Positions 24,621 through 34,675 of a stretch of 43,528 nt of DNA are shown here, piece by piece (positions within the stretch are counted from its first letter, which is position 1; each line of letters begins with the position of its first letter). Source of the DNA: Chlorobiaceae bacterium. GTDB lineage: Bacteria; Bacteroidota; Chlorobiia; Chlorobiales; Chlorobiaceae. The position numbers and the translations under genes were made by a program. The notes beneath the pieces were generated by a model that was not told the DNA's origin, made no database searches, and saw only the letters and a list, made by a program, of their open reading frames with translations. The stretch spans positions 1 to 43,528 of the forward strand of contig JAAXXR010000013.1 of assembly GCA_013334335.1 (NCBI GenBank), read 5' to 3'.

Positions 24621-27002
24621 GTGGCAAGACAACGACAGACTTCCAGCAAGACACGCCCCCCTAAGCGAAAGAAACACAGGTCGGCCAGCCAGCAGGTCGG
24701 GGATAAAGTAAGGGCGAACGATCACATCCTGATCAACGAGTTTCTTTTCAAGCGCGGTGAAAGCTCAATGGCGGCCGAGCTCATCTCCTTCCTGACGGAC
24801 CATGAAAACGAGCGCTTCCGGTCAGTCGAACTGGCCAGGAAGATGGGGTACGGCGAATCACGCCAGCTTCCTGGCTTCTGGTATGTCCTGCACAAGCTGC
24901 AGGAGGATGGTGTCGTCGACAAGGATGCCGACCGTTGCTACGGCTGGGCCGGATTCGAGGCGGACACCTATGAGGAGCACCTGGTCCACAAGGAGCCGTT
25001 CCCTGCGCCCGGCAAGGAGCGTTACAAGGTCGACAAGACCTATACCGGCAAGCTGGTTACCCATCCTAACGGTTATGGTTTCGTCAATGTCGATGGTTTC
25101 GACGACGATGTGTTCATCGGAGCTGACAAGCTGGGCGAGTCACTGCATGGTGACGAGGTCGAGGTGCTGGTGACGAAGGTTCCCGATACCTACGTTTCCA
25201 GGCAATCTCCCCACCAGCGATGCGAGGGGATCGTGACCGGCGTGGTCACCAGGCGCCTGACGACCGTGGTCGGCACGTTGCATCGTGAAAACCGCCGTTT
25301 CCTGCTCAAGCCTGACCAGCGCAAGATTCTGCCCCAGATCCATATTCCGCTCAAGGCGTCCGCAAAGGCGAAGGCGGGAGACAAGGTGCTCGCCGGCGAC
25401 CTCGAGTTCCTGAAGAATGGCACGGTCCAGGCCAGGGTCCTCGAGATCCTCGGCGCAGCCGGAGACTCGACCGTCGAGGTCAGCGCCATCGCCAGGGGTC
25501 TCGGCATCGACGAGACCTTCGACGAGAAGCTGATCAAGTTTGCCTCTGATATCCGCGAGGAGATCACCGAAGCCGATCTCGAAGGCCGCCTCGATATTCG
25601 TGGCGCGACGGTGTTCACCATCGATCCGGTCGACGCGAAGGATTTCGACGACGCCCTGTCGATCGAGGTGTTGCCCAAAGGCCTCTACAGGATAGGCGTG
25701 CATATCGCCGATGTTTCCCACTATGTTCCCGAGAATTCAGACCTCGACAAGGAGGCGCTGAAACGCGCCACTTCGGTCTATCTTGTGGACCGGGTCATTC
25801 CGATGCTCCCTTCGCGACTTTCCGAGAAGGTGTGCAGCCTCAACCCCGGCGTCGACCGCATGGCCTTCTCGATCTTTTTCACCCTGACGGCCAAGGGCGA
25901 AGTCAAGAAGCACGAATTCCACAAGACGGTTATCCATTCCAAACGCCGCTTCACCTACGAAGACGTCCAGCAGATCCTCAACGCCGGCCAGGGCGATTTC
26001 GCCAAGGAGCTGAAACTGCTCGACAGCATCAGCACCGCGTTGAGAGCGCAGCGCTTCACCCAGGGCGGCCTCGATTTCGAGACTGAAGAGGTCCGTTTCA
26101 AGCTCGGCAGCAAAGGTGAACCGATCGAGGTGATCAAGAAGGAGCGTCTCGGCAGCCATCGCCTGATCGAGGAGTTCATGCTTCTGGCAAACCGCAAGGT
26201 TGCCGAATACCTGACGACGGTGTTCGCTGAAAACGAAAAGATGCCGCATCCGGTCATCTACCGCGTCCACGGCGCTCCACAGATGGAGAAGGTTTCCGTC
26301 CTGGCGAACTTCGTCAGGAAGATCGGCTATGATCTCAAGCTCGACCGCAAGGGCCGCGAGAGCGCGACCGTCTCCTCGAAATCGCTCAGGGAGCTGCTCC
26401 AGAAGGTGCACGGCACGAACGTCGAGTTCCTGGTCAACGAACTGGTGCTGCGTTCCATGTCCAAGGCGGTCTATTCGGGAGACAACATGGGCCATTTCGG
26501 CCTCGGGTTCGAGCACTACACCCACTTCACCTCGCCGATCAGGCGCTACCCGGACCTGATCGTCCATCGTCTGCTGTTCGAATACGAGGCGATGCGCAAA
26601 AAGCGCAAGAAAATCTCTCCGCAACGACTGACGGAGATTTCCGCCCGCATCCAGTCGGTCTGCCAGATTTCGAACGAGCGTGAAAAAATTGCCGTCGAGG
26701 CTGAGCGCGAATCGGTCAAGCTGAAGCAGGTCGAATACATGTCTGCCCACATCGGCAAGGTCTATCAGGGAGTGATCTCCGGCGCGACCGAGTATGGTAT
26801 TTATGTCAGGATGGTGGATTTCGCAATCGAGGGTCTGGTGCACATGCGCAACCTGACCGACGACTATTACGAATACGACGAGACTTCGTACTCCCTTGTC
26901 GGCAAACGCAAGAAACGCCGTCTGCAGATCGGCCAGCGCTTGAAGGTGACGGTGCACGAGGTAGACATGACGAGGAGGACCATCGATCTGACGCTGGCCT
27001 GA
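24621..27002 (+). CDS. rnr: Ribonuclease R
   Basis: A 793-residue 3'-to-5' exoribonuclease of the RNase II/R family that degrades structured RNA. Domain order: a basic N-terminal stretch (RPPKRKKHR), a winged-helix-like region (about 35-110), cold-shock OB domains (about 130-310), and the RNB catalytic domain (about 325-660) with the metal-binding Asp cluster [14 protein letters not shown]-terminal S1 domain (about 700-790, [19 protein letters not shown]) follows. Length fits RNase R rather than RNase II. The start is a GTG at 24621 without a clear ribosome site. The gene stands alone and converges with the photolyase gene. Confidence 0.95.
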   Translation: MARQRQTSSKTRPPKRKKHRSASQQVGDKVRANDHILINEFLFKRGESSMAAELISFLTDHENERFRSVELARKMGYGESRQLPGFWYVLHKLQEDGVVDKDADRCYGWAGFEADTYEEHLVHKEPFPAPGKERYKVDKTYTGKLVTHPNGYGFVNVDGFDDDVFIGADKLGESLHGDEVEVLVTKVPDTYVSRQSPHQRCEGIVTGVVTRRLTTVVGTLHRENRRFLLKPDQRKILPQIHIPLKASAKAKAGDKVLAGDLEFLKNGTVQARVLEILGAAGDSTVEVSAIARGLGIDETFDEKLIKFASDIREEITEADLEGRLDIRGATVFTIDPVDAKDFDDALSIEVLPKGLYRIGVHIADVSHYVPENSDLDKEALKRATSVYLVDRVIPMLPSRLSEKVCSLNPGVDRMAFSIFFTLTAKGEVKKHEFHKTVIHSKRRFTYEDVQQILNAGQGDFAKELKLLDSISTALRAQRFTQGGLDFETEEVRFKLGSKGEPIEVIKKERLGSHRLIEEFMLLANRKVAEYLTTVFAENEKMPHPVIYRVHGAPQMEKVSVLANFVRKIGYDLKLDRKGRESATVSSKSLRELLQKVHGTNVEFLVNELVLRSMSKAVYSGDNMGHFGLGFEHYTHFTSPIRRYPDLIVHRLLFEYEAMRKKRKKISPQRLTEISARIQSVCQISNEREKIAVEAERESVKLKQVEYMSAHIGKVYQGVISGATEYGIYVRMVDFAIEGLVHMRNLTDDYYEYDETSYSLVGKRKKRRLQIGQRLKVTVHEVDMTRRTIDLTLA

Positions 27003-27041
27003 GGGGCCGGGATGGTTATCTGACGGACTGATCCACGGATT

Positions 27042-27083
27042 CGGGCCGGGTGTTTTCCTGCATTTGCCGGGACACCCGGCCCG
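27042..27083. terminator. Hairpin between convergent genes, probable terminator
   Basis: CGGGCCGGGTGT (27042-27053) pairs perfectly with ACACCCGGCCCG (27072-27083), a 12-bp stem with an 18-base loop. It lies between the ends of the RNase R and photolyase genes. It has no T-run on either side, so the terminator call rests on position and stem strength. Confidence 0.5.
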
Positions 27084-27131
27084 AGCTGTTTACGGGCCGG
27101 GCGAAGCCTGCCGTCGGTTTGGCTCAGCCGA

Positions 27132-28520
27132 TCACCACCCGATGCCGGCAAGCCCGAGGTCCGTCATCCTGCGGATGTAGCGTACGACATCGAATTTTCT
27201 TGCACAGCCTGACGCGTTCATATATCGGATCTTGCCGTAGACGGGGCGCTCGAACCATGGCCGGTCGTGCAGGCCGGCGATCGACCAGGCGATTCCGGTG
27301 TAGCCATTCGGGTCGCGTCCGTCGAGCGCGTAGCGGTCGTTGAGCACGATGGCGATCTCGAAGGCTGACGTCGGGCTCGGGCTCCATTCGAGTATTTTCT
27401 TGGCCCAGTACATCCGAAGGTATCCATGCATCAGGCCCGTCCGCACGAGTTCGGTCTGCGCCGCATTCCAGAGCGGGTCGTGCGTTTCAGCGTGTTCGAA
27501 CTGCTCGACGGTGTAGAGGTGCTCCCGCCGGTCCTGCCCGTGGTTCGCCAGGGTCGACCGGGCCCATTCAGGCATGCCGTCGAGGTGGTCGTACCGGTCG
27601 TTGTTGAGGCAGAAATTGTCGGCCAGCTCCCTGCGGATGAAGAGCTCCTCGATGAATGCCTCACGGTTTTCGGCAGCGGCCGGGGAGCCTGCGACCGAAA
27701 GGGCGACGTGCTGGGCGCTGAGCTGGCCGAAGTGGAGATAGGGGGAGAGGCGCGAGACGCAGCCGCTGTTGGGGTCGTTTCGCCGTACGGCGTAGCCCTC
27801 AAGTCCCTGGCCGATGAATTGCCGGAGCCGCTCCTCGCCAGCCTGCTGGCCGGGTAGCAGCAGGTCGGACGAGCCGTCCGGGGGATCTTGCCTTGGCCAC
27901 CCCCCGAGCTGCTCCCAGTGAACCGGAGGCCGGTCGATGGCCGAGGGCTGGAATCGGGCCTCAGGCTCCGGAAACGGAGTCAGGAACGCCGGGGCGAGGG
28001 CGTGGAGCTTCGGGCGGATGGTCCTTGCCGCGTACTCCTGCTTGGTCGAGGCGAGCCAGGCGGGAACGATGTTGTGCGCGTCGACTTCGTACAATGCGCA
28101 GGGAAGTGCCTCTGCGACTCGGGTTTTCCAGCTCCTGGGGAGTCTCAGTGGTGAGAAGTCGGTGACCACCGCACCGGCCCCTGTTTGTTCGATCGCATAG
28201 GCCGGGAGTGTGACACCGGGGTCGCCCGTCAGCACGGTCAGGGGAATACCGAGTCTCCGCAGGGCGGATTCGGTTTCGGCCAGTCCTTTGAACATGAAGT
28301 CGTAGTGACGCCTGCTTGCGCCGAGAAACGAGCCGGCCAGCGTGAACACCACTTCGAGCGGACGGCCGAGCTCGTTCGATTTCATGCAGGCGAAGAGCAA
28401 CGCCCAGTTATGCATGCTCCGCTGGTCGCGTGACATCCAGTAGACAACCGTGCCTGGCCGGTCGGGTTTGGCGTTGAGTCGTCGGGTACGACGGAGGTCG
28501 ACCTGATGGTGCGCGTCCAT
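27132..28520 (-). CDS. phr: Class II deoxyribodipyrimidine (CPD) photolyase
   Basis: A 462-residue flavoprotein that uses light to reverse cyclobutane pyrimidine dimers. The N-terminal photolyase Rossmann domain (GTVVYWMSRDQRSMHNWALL region, about 22-160) is followed by the FAD-binding helical domain. Class II marks near the C-terminus are YLRMYWAKKILEW, NDRYALDGRDPNGYTG and WSIAGLHDRPW. The ATG at 28520 overlaps the stop of the amidotransferase gene (TGATG), indicating translational coupling. The frame stays open further upstream but inside the neighbour. Class II enzymes occur in several anaerobic and phototrophic bacteria, in keeping with a light-exposed lifestyle. Confidence 0.93.
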   Translation of the reverse strand: MDAHHQVDLRRTRRLNAKPDRPGTVVYWMSRDQRSMHNWALLFACMKSNELGRPLEVVFTLAGSFLGASRRHYDFMFKGLAETESALRRLGIPLTVLTGDPGVTLPAYAIEQTGAGAVVTDFSPLRLPRSWKTRVAEALPCALYEVDAHNIVPAWLASTKQEYAARTIRPKLHALAPAFLTPFPEPEARFQPSAIDRPPVHWEQLGGWPRQDPPDGSSDLLLPGQQAGEERLRQFIGQGLEGYAVRRNDPNSGCVSRLSPYLHFGQLSAQHVALSVAGSPAAAENREAFIEELFIRRELADNFCLNNDRYDHLDGMPEWARSTLANHGQDRREHLYTVEQFEHAETHDPLWNAAQTELVRTGLMHGYLRMYWAKKILEWSPSPTSAFEIAIVLNDRYALDGRDPNGYTGIAWSIAGLHDRPWFERPVYGKIRYMNASGCARKFDVVRYIRRMTDLGLAGIGW

Positions 28521-29257
28521 CAGGTGCCGGTGATCTGGTTGGAATGCAGAAGGTCCGCCGCTTCGAGGAAATTCACCAGCAGCGTCCTGCCGGTCCTGGT
28601 GTAGGTTTCGCTGATGCAGTCGAAATCGTCCAGCAGGCCGGCTCGATCCATCTTCATGAGGTCCGGATCGATGCGGGTCCAGGCTTCGAACATGCCACGG
28701 GTCATTTCGAAGTGGCATTGCAGCCCCCAGGAGTTCCGGCCGATTTTCAGGACCTGGTTACGGCATCCCTTGCCCCAACCAAGCAGCGTCATCCCGGGAG
28801 CGGGTTGCACGGTTTCCCCATGAAGCTGGAAAACCTGCAGCCGGTCGGGCAAGCCATTGAAAAGCTGGTCCTGCCGGCCCTCCGGCGTGAGCGTGACCGT
28901 GTAGGGTTCACCGTCAGGCTCATGGAACCCGATCTCCTTGTCCGCGCATCTCTTCACGCTGCCGCCGGCGGCAATGACCATCACCTGAAGCCCGAGGCAG
29001 ATGCCGAGGCAGGGAACGCCAGCGTCGAGCGCCTCACGGACTCGTTCGATGAGATTCCGCATGGTTTCGTCCGTGTCGTTGGCGCTTTGCGGACCTCCGA
29101 GCACCACGATAGCGGCATGGTTTGCCGGATCGGGGATGCGCTGGCCTTGTGAAAGGTCGACAAGATCGAAGGTGATCCGGTGTTCCTGCAGCAGGTCGAG
29201 CAGGAGGCCCGGCCCTTCATGGCTGATGTTCTGGACGATCAGCACCTGGTTGGACAT
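28520..29257 (-). CDS. Class I glutamine amidotransferase-like protein
   Basis: A 245-residue soluble protein with the class I GATase fold. The nucleophile is Cys87 in CLGICLGLQ; the catalytic His-Glu is in LQCHFE. It resembles GuaA-like stand-alone amidotransferases that cleave gamma-glutamyl compounds or supply ammonia to an unlinked partner. Start at 29257 (MSNQVLIVQN) is where the fold begins; the frame extends to 29326 with no support. Its stop codon overlaps the photolyase start. No synthetase partner is adjacent, so the substrate is unknown. Confidence 0.85.
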   Translation of the reverse strand: MSNQVLIVQNISHEGPGLLLDLLQEHRITFDLVDLSQGQRIPDPANHAAIVVLGGPQSANDTDETMRNLIERVREALDAGVPCLGICLGLQVMVIAAGGSVKRCADKEIGFHEPDGEPYTVTLTPEGRQDQLFNGLPDRLQVFQLHGETVQPAPGMTLLGWGKGCRNQVLKIGRNSWGLQCHFEMTRGMFEAWTRIDPDLMKMDRAGLLDDFDCISETYTRTGRTLLVNFLEAADLLHSNQITGT

Positions 29258-29363
29258 GGGCAGGCAGGTGTTGGCGGTTAAGAGATCCTTTCGGGAAAGA
29301 TAGCGGTACAGCTCTTTGCCATGCAAGCTGTTTTTTCGATAGACGCGGGCCGGACGATGAGGA

Positions 29364-31907
29364 TCAACCGGTCACCGGTTTGTTGGCCTGTGCTGAAAAA
29401 GCGTCGATCGTCAATTTCAGGTGTGCCTGGAGCAACTCGGTCCATCCGCTGTTTTCCGGGATGGTTTCTGCGGCCAGTAGATCATTCATCCTTGCGGCTA
29501 CGGCCTGGAGTTTCGAGGCGCCAATACTTGCCGAGGCTCCCTTGAGGGCGTGGATCGCCCGAAGCGCGCTATCCCGGTCGTTTTGCCGTAGCGCTTCGTC
29601 AAACCTCGAAATAATCTGTCCGGCGTCTTGGGTGAAGAGTTCGACCATCTGGACAAGGAGTTCAGGGTCGCCGAGTCCCTTGATTCCCTCGATGATCGAT
29701 TCGTCAAGAAGCGGCAGGGCTCTGGTTTCGAGTCCCGGTACGGAGAGTGCCGGTTCCGGGCTGTTTTCCGGATCCGCCTGGCCACTGCCGTTGCGACTCA
29801 GGAGCCTTGAAATGGCATTGACCAGTTCGTGCCTCTTGACGGGCTTGCCCAGATGGATGTCTATGCCCGCTTTTCTGGTTTTCTGTACCGTTTCATGGTC
29901 AGCATGTCCGCTCAGGGAGATGATGGGAATGTTTCTGAGCCGCTCCATCCCATGGGTTCGGATGTTCTCCGCTGTTTCAAGGCCATCCATGACCGGCATT
30001 TCCAGATCCAGAATGACCAGGTCGATCGGCAGTTCCCTGAGCATGTCGATAGCCATCATTCCGTTTTCAGCCTGGAAAATCCTGTGGCTGACCGGTTCGA
30101 GAAGCGCCTTGAGGAACTCCCTGGTCATGAGATTGTCGTCGACCAGCAGGATTGGGGCATCGGATACCCCGATCTCGGCAGGGGGCTCTTTTTCGGGTTT
30201 TTCCCTGAAGAAACAGTTCTCGACAAGTTCCCTGATCTGTTCCTTTCTGAAGGGTTTGAGGACGTACCCGTCCATTCCCGATTGCTTCGACCTTCGACGG
30301 GCCTCCGCTTCAGTGAGCCCGGTGACGCCAATGATCGGCACCTGCCAGTAGTAGAGCGCCATTGACGGTTCGATCCCGGCTCCCGTTCTGAGCTGCCTGG
30401 TCGCGTCATCCCCGTTGAGCACGGGCATCTCGATGTCCATCAGGATCAGGTCATAGCGTTTTTTCGCAGCCATATCGAGGGCGATTTTCCCGTTTTCCGC
30501 CTGGTCTGACTCGCAGTTCATTTCAGTGAGATATTTGCTGATCAGGATCCTGTTCGGAGGCTGGTCATCCACGATCAGGACCTGTTTTCTTGAGAGCAGA
30601 TCGCGTTTTATCTGCTGGACTCTGGCGGAGTCGTTCTCAGGAAGGTCAATGACGAATTCTGTCCATTCGCCGGGAACGGATCTGCAGACGATCGATCCGC
30701 CAAAGGCTTCGATGATCCTTCTCGAGAATGAAAGGCCAAGACCATTGCCAGACGCTTTGCCGGAGGTGTAGAACTGGTCGAAAATCCGCTCCTGTTTGTC
30801 GGGAGTCACGCCAGGGCCGGTGTCTCTCACGACGATCCGCTGGCAGTCATCGGTTTTCAGCGTTGAGATATCAATGCGGAATCCGGGTTTGCCTCGGTAA
30901 TAGAGCGCGTTGCTCAGCAGATTGAACAGGCAATGGGAGAGCAGGTCGCGATCTCCGAAAAAGTCGAAATCATGCGAGAGGTCGAGATGAACCAGCTCAC
31001 GGTCTTGAGCGGTATCGAATCCGTAGGTTTCGACGACTGAACGGATGACCTTCCCCGCAGCATAGCGCTTGAACTGGTCCTGCTCGATTTCGTTTCCGTT
31101 CAGGCTTTTCAGGATCGTATCGATGATCTTGTTGCTTCGGCGTATGGTGTTCGCTTCCAGCTCGATAATGTCCTGGATGCCGGTCAGGTCAGCATCGGCA
31201 ATGGTCACCAGGCCACCGGTTCCATCCTGCTCACGCGGTTCGGGCAGCATGGTTTTGATTGCGTCGATCGCCAGGGTGATTGCGTTCAGCGGGGTCTTCA
31301 TTTCATGGGCGATCGAACCGCTCATGCTTTTCATGAGCGTGAGCCGGTCATCATTGCGCTTGCCGATCCAGCTGGTCACGATCATGGTCCCCGAGATGCT
31401 GAAGAAGAACATCATCAACAGCATCGGGTCGAAGTGCGTGTAGTTGACCTCTCCGTCCTGCAGGATAACGGTGACATGGGCGAAGACGTAAGCGAAGGAC
31501 ATGATGCTGACGATAAATATCCAATCGGTTACGATGATGATGATCAGCGGTATGCAGCACATGGTCGCCATGACCCACCACTGATTCCATTCGTTTTTCA
31601 CCATCGTGAAGAACAGGAAAAACGGAGCTGCGAAAAGGATGAAAAAAAGAAAATAGGACGGGAAGATTTTGTGCATGAACGGGCTCAGGCGGCGGTAAAA
31701 TATCAACGGCAGAGCAAGGATGGCCAGGAGGATGCGGAGTTCGAGAAAGTTCTCGAAATAGTGGGCCTGAAGGATAAGGAAAAAGTAAAACAAAATAACC
31801 CACCCGACGGTGTACCCCCCTATGGAGGCAATGACCGGTTCCCAGCGGTCAAAGATCGCTTTCGATCGCGCATCCAGCGTGCTGATGATTTGTCTTGTCG
31901 CATTCAT
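29364..31907 (-). CDS. Hybrid histidine kinase with six-helix sensor, two receivers and HPt
   Basis: An 847-residue phosphorelay protein. The N-terminus has six membrane helices (about 31-180) with short loops and no large periplasmic domain. Then come DHp with His201 (GSIAHEMKTPLNAI), the ATPase domain (about 300-430; NLLSNALYY, DTGPGV, GNGLGLSFS), receiver 1 (about 442-575, LILMDIEMPV), receiver 2 (about 595-715, LVILDLEMPV) and an HPt domain (about 745-840, IHALKGASASIG). The layout recalls CqsS/LqsS-type quorum-sensor kinases, which also sense through a compact multi-helix domain, but the ligand cannot be inferred. The nearest orphan regulator is at 33650-34408. The amidotransferase and photolyase genes lie downstream on the same strand. 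Confidence 0.9.
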   Translation of the reverse strand: MNATRQIISTLDARSKAIFDRWEPVIASIGGYTVGWVILFYFFLILQAHYFENFLELRILLAILALPLIFYRRLSPFMHKIFPSYFLFFILFAAPFFLFFTMVKNEWNQWWVMATMCCIPLIIIIVTDWIFIVSIMSFAYVFAHVTVILQDGEVNYTHFDPMLLMMFFFSISGTMIVTSWIGKRNDDRLTLMKSMSGSIAHEMKTPLNAITLAIDAIKTMLPEPREQDGTGGLVTIADADLTGIQDIIELEANTIRRSNKIIDTILKSLNGNEIEQDQFKRYAAGKVIRSVVETYGFDTAQDRELVHLDLSHDFDFFGDRDLLSHCLFNLLSNALYYRGKPGFRIDISTLKTDDCQRIVVRDTGPGVTPDKQERIFDQFYTSGKASGNGLGLSFSRRIIEAFGGSIVCRSVPGEWTEFVIDLPENDSARVQQIKRDLLSRKQVLIVDDQPPNRILISKYLTEMNCESDQAENGKIALDMAAKKRYDLILMDIEMPVLNGDDATRQLRTGAGIEPSMALYYWQVPIIGVTGLTEAEARRRSKQSGMDGYVLKPFRKEQIRELVENCFFREKPEKEPPAEIGVSDAPILLVDDNLMTREFLKALLEPVSHRIFQAENGMMAIDMLRELPIDLVILDLEMPVMDGLETAENIRTHGMERLRNIPIISLSGHADHETVQKTRKAGIDIHLGKPVKRHELVNAISRLLSRNGSGQADPENSPEPALSVPGLETRALPLLDESIIEGIKGLGDPELLVQMVELFTQDAGQIISRFDEALRQNDRDSALRAIHALKGASASIGASKLQAVAARMNDLLAAETIPENSGWTELLQAHLKLTIDAFSAQANKPVTG

Positions 31908-32558
31908 CCGGTTCTGTCACGTTTTCGTCTCGAGATGCTCGAAGAGTGCTCGCTCCCGTTGGACCGGGATATCGATACCATGAGTGTGCTGTCGCATGGG
32001 GTTCGCTGTTTTTCGAACGGTTCCTGATCCAGCTGGAGTTGTAGAGAGGTAAAGCGGGTACTGACTGGTTGCGTAAGCCTTATATATCGCGCTATGAACA
32101 ATATACAGTAAAATCATGTACGATAAATCATTATTTCTGAAACAGGCCGGCCTCACGGCGCAACCGTCCAGCAATCGGCAGCCTGTAGTTTGCGCATCAT
32201 CAAGTCGGTGGTGTCAGCCGGTTAACAATTGTTATATTACTACGACTTCGCATTTTGTTCATGTCGTCTCTTCGAGCGGTGCTTCCGGTTGCCCGAGGTT
32301 GCCGTGAGGCATGAGCCTGGGGCCATCCTGCACTGAACGAAACGCCGAACCGGGAGCATTCGCGGGCAGGAGTCGGTATGGCCGGTGTGGCGAGACGAAA
32401 ATGTTCATCCCTGGTATCCGGACGAGCGTACCCGAATCCCACTCGAAGCGGGTTTTTGCGGGAGCGGGCTCGGCTTCAGGAACTGCTTTGTTTCGTTGAA
32501 GGTTATCGCGTTGAAAGCGTGTTGAACGTCGTATGAACCTTTACAGGAGACGCATATC
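31908..32558. other. Divergent intergenic region
   Basis: About 650 bases without a supported gene between the hybrid kinase (minus) and the FMN reductase (plus). An AT-rich stretch at 32080-32135 could hold the kinase promoter. A 12-bp palindrome, TAACAATTGTTA (32223-32234), lies in the middle. Confidence 0.5.
32222..32235. promoter_or_regulatory. Palindromic operator candidate
   Basis: TTAACAATTGTTAT contains a perfect 12-bp palindrome and shares the TTAAC-N4-GTTA form with the site at 9498-9511. It lies between the divergent hybrid kinase and FMN reductase genes and could serve either. Confidence 0.35.
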
Positions 32559-33113
32559 ATGCAGCACTACAGAATTGCCGTAATTGTCGGAAGTATCAGG
32601 AAGGAGTCCCTGAACAGGAAACTGACGGACGCGGTCGTTCGTCTCGGGCCTCCCGATTTTTCGTTTTTCCACGTGCCGATCGGCGATTTGCCGCTCTATG
32701 ACCAGGATGAGGAGCACAACCCTCCGGAATCTGTCCTGCGCTTCAAAGCATCAATTGCGCAGTCGCACGGCTTGCTGTTTGCAACTCCCGAATACAACCG
32801 CTCGATATCCGGGGCCCTCAAGAACGCGATCGACCAAGCATCCCGACCCTATGGACAGAGTGCCTGGACCGGAAAGCCTGCCGGGATCATCGGGATCTCG
32901 CCCGGCGCATCCGGAACGGCGCTGGCTCAGCAGCACCTTCGCAACATACTGGCATATCTCGATATGCCGACGCTGGGACAACCTGAAGCGTTCATCCAGT
33001 CAAAAGAGGGGCTGTTCAGTGATGACGGTGGTGTCGGACCGGCGAGCCGGGAGTTTTTACAGGGGTGGATGGACCGGTTTGCCGCATGGGTACGCCATCA
33101 CTCCCGGGAGTGA
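32559..33113 (+). CDS. NADPH-dependent FMN reductase family protein
   Basis: A 184-residue flavodoxin-fold oxidoreductase. The FMN phosphate loop is GSIRKESLNRKL (11-22) and the second signature is TPEYNRSISGALKNAIDQ (79-96 region). Members reduce FMN, azo dyes, quinones or chromate with NAD(P)H and are often stress-related. Start is supported by AGGAG nine bases upstream. It is a single gene, divergent from the hybrid kinase. Confidence 0.93.
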   Translation: MQHYRIAVIVGSIRKESLNRKLTDAVVRLGPPDFSFFHVPIGDLPLYDQDEEHNPPESVLRFKASIAQSHGLLFATPEYNRSISGALKNAIDQASRPYGQSAWTGKPAGIIGISPGASGTALAQQHLRNILAYLDMPTLGQPEAFIQSKEGLFSDDGGVGPASREFLQGWMDRFAAWVRHHSRE

Positions 33114-33649
33114 TGATCCCGAATGCTCCATCCTCCCTTCGGAAAGGGGATAGAATGGTCGGGCGCGGAGCGTTGTTCCGGCTCGTATGTATTTTTAACT
33201 ATTATTTTTACAAAAAATATGGTAAATATGTCAATGCAATTTTCGGTTCCCCCCTACTATCCCTCAGGTAAAGGACGCCTTCTACCTTGAATGCCCGGCA
33301 TTCAGAGGCGCCTTCCAAAAGTTCCTCGTTTCATTGTATCTTTGACCATGTTTTGTGATGCCAGCAAGTCATGTTTTGAAACTTCGCATTGCCTGTTCTC
33401 AAGGTTCAGGAAGTGTTGTCTTTCATGCCGATGATCGGTCGATCTGTTGATTGCATGGTCACGTTTCCGGAAGACGCATTTCATGATGGGACCTCGATAT
33501 GAACGCAATGGCGTCGGCAGAGGCTTGTTGCGACCGGATTACAGGTTCGCTGCAGTGGACGAAATCTCCAGTATTCGTTTACCGGTCGGGGGCTCACGTA
33601 ACGCCCGGCCTGTCCTGATTTCAGAATCCGCAGTACAAAAAGGAGTTTT
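33114..33649. other. Intergenic region before orphan regulator
   Basis: About 535 bases with no supported gene. It holds an AT-rich tract (33185-33240) and a short palindrome GAATGCC-C-GGCATTC (33284-33298) flanked by two similar words, GACGCCTTCTA and GGCGCCTTCCA. No promoter can be assigned with confidence. Confidence 0.45.
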
Positions 33650-34408
33650 ATGACCCGGCATTTTACTCAACATATGGCCTCGGAACAGCGGGTGATCGTT
33701 ATCGAAGGCGATCGTGAGCTGCGGGACAGCCTCGTCAGCGCACTGTCGCTTCAGGGATATGCGGTTACCGGTGTCGGATCGGCAGGAGATTTTTATCAGC
33801 TGCTTTTTTCCTCTGAACAGTGCGATCTGGCGATTATCGATATCGGATTGCCTGATCAGAGCGGGTTCGTGCTGGCCGAGTATGTCAGAAAAAATACCGA
33901 TGCCCGGATTATCGTGCTTCATTCCGGCTTGTCCCTGGAAGAGCGGCTGGCGGGGTACGAATCCGGAGCGGATATATCGCTTCCGAAACCGGTCGATGCC
34001 AGGGAGCTCACGGCACTGATCGCCAACATGTTTGACCGGATCGAAGCCGCCCGGCCACGCCAGGTCAAGGCGGCTTCTGTTCAGGAACCTGCTCCCGAAG
34101 AGGAGGCCGGCGCATGGAAACTGTTGCGAAACGAGTGGAGCCTGCTGACTCCGCGGGGTGATTCTATTGCCCTGACTGCCAAGGAGTTCGATTTCCTGCT
34201 GTCGCTGGTGCTGCAGAGTACGGCGATCGTGACGCGGCAATACATTCTTAAAATTCTCGGATATCAGCCGAATGAACAGGGTAATCGAGCCCTGGAGTCA
34301 CTGATCTACCGGTTGCGCCGGAAGACCGAAGCTTTCGGTTACGGATTTCCGATTAAAACCTATCGCGGTGTGGGCTACTGCCTCGCCGTCCCCATCCTGC
34401 TCGCATGA
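33650..34408 (+). CDS. Orphan OmpR-family response regulator
   Basis: A 252-residue regulator with a receiver domain (about 12-128) and a winged-helix DNA-binding domain (about 155-248, ALESLIYRLRRK and YRGVGYCLA). The phosphorylated Asp is in LAIIDIGLPD and the conserved Lys in SLPKPVDA. The usual switch Thr is Ser (VLHSG). The first acidic pair reads EGD rather than DDE or EDE, so metal binding may be weaker. Start is supported by AAAGGAG five bases upstream. No kinase is adjacent; the six-helix hybrid kinase 1.7 kb away is the nearest candidate partner. Confidence 0.9.
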   Translation: MTRHFTQHMASEQRVIVIEGDRELRDSLVSALSLQGYAVTGVGSAGDFYQLLFSSEQCDLAIIDIGLPDQSGFVLAEYVRKNTDARIIVLHSGLSLEERLAGYESGADISLPKPVDARELTALIANMFDRIEAARPRQVKAASVQEPAPEEEAGAWKLLRNEWSLLTPRGDSIALTAKEFDFLLSLVLQSTAIVTRQYILKILGYQPNEQGNRALESLIYRLRRKTEAFGYGFPIKTYRGVGYCLAVPILLA

Positions 34409-34597
34409 ACGGCGTCGTATGCCGATTCGTCTCCGGACTCCGTTTTCCCCTTCTGGTGTCTGCCTGAGTGCTGCCGTAACTCCTGTTGCTGAAAGGTTTG
34501 CCGGATGGCCGATGCATACTCCTGCGGGCGATGCGTTTGCCCGAAAGAAGCCTGTTCACAGCGGTTGATGCTTGCCACGAGGAGGGCGTGCATCGAT

Positions 34598-34654
34598 GTT
34601 CCGGTGTCACCAATCCGTTCGTGCTTGCTTCGAAAGGGGTGGTGACACCGGAAC
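34598..34654. repeat. Perfect 15-bp inverted repeat between convergent genes
   Basis: GTTCCGGTGTCACCA (34598-34612) is repeated inverted as TGGTGACACCGGAAC (34640-34654), with a 27-base loop. It lies between the orphan regulator and the biotin carrier gene, 21 bases from the latter's stop. It may be a bidirectional terminator without T-run or a small dispersed palindromic element. Confidence 0.65.
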
Positions 34655-34675
34655 AGGTAGGGCAGGAGGTCCTGC

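Noticed and set aside
33302-33508. Minus-strand open frame of 68 codons in the gap before the orphan regulator
   Set aside because: No ribosome site, no hydrophobic or domain pattern, and its end overlaps repeated intergenic words.
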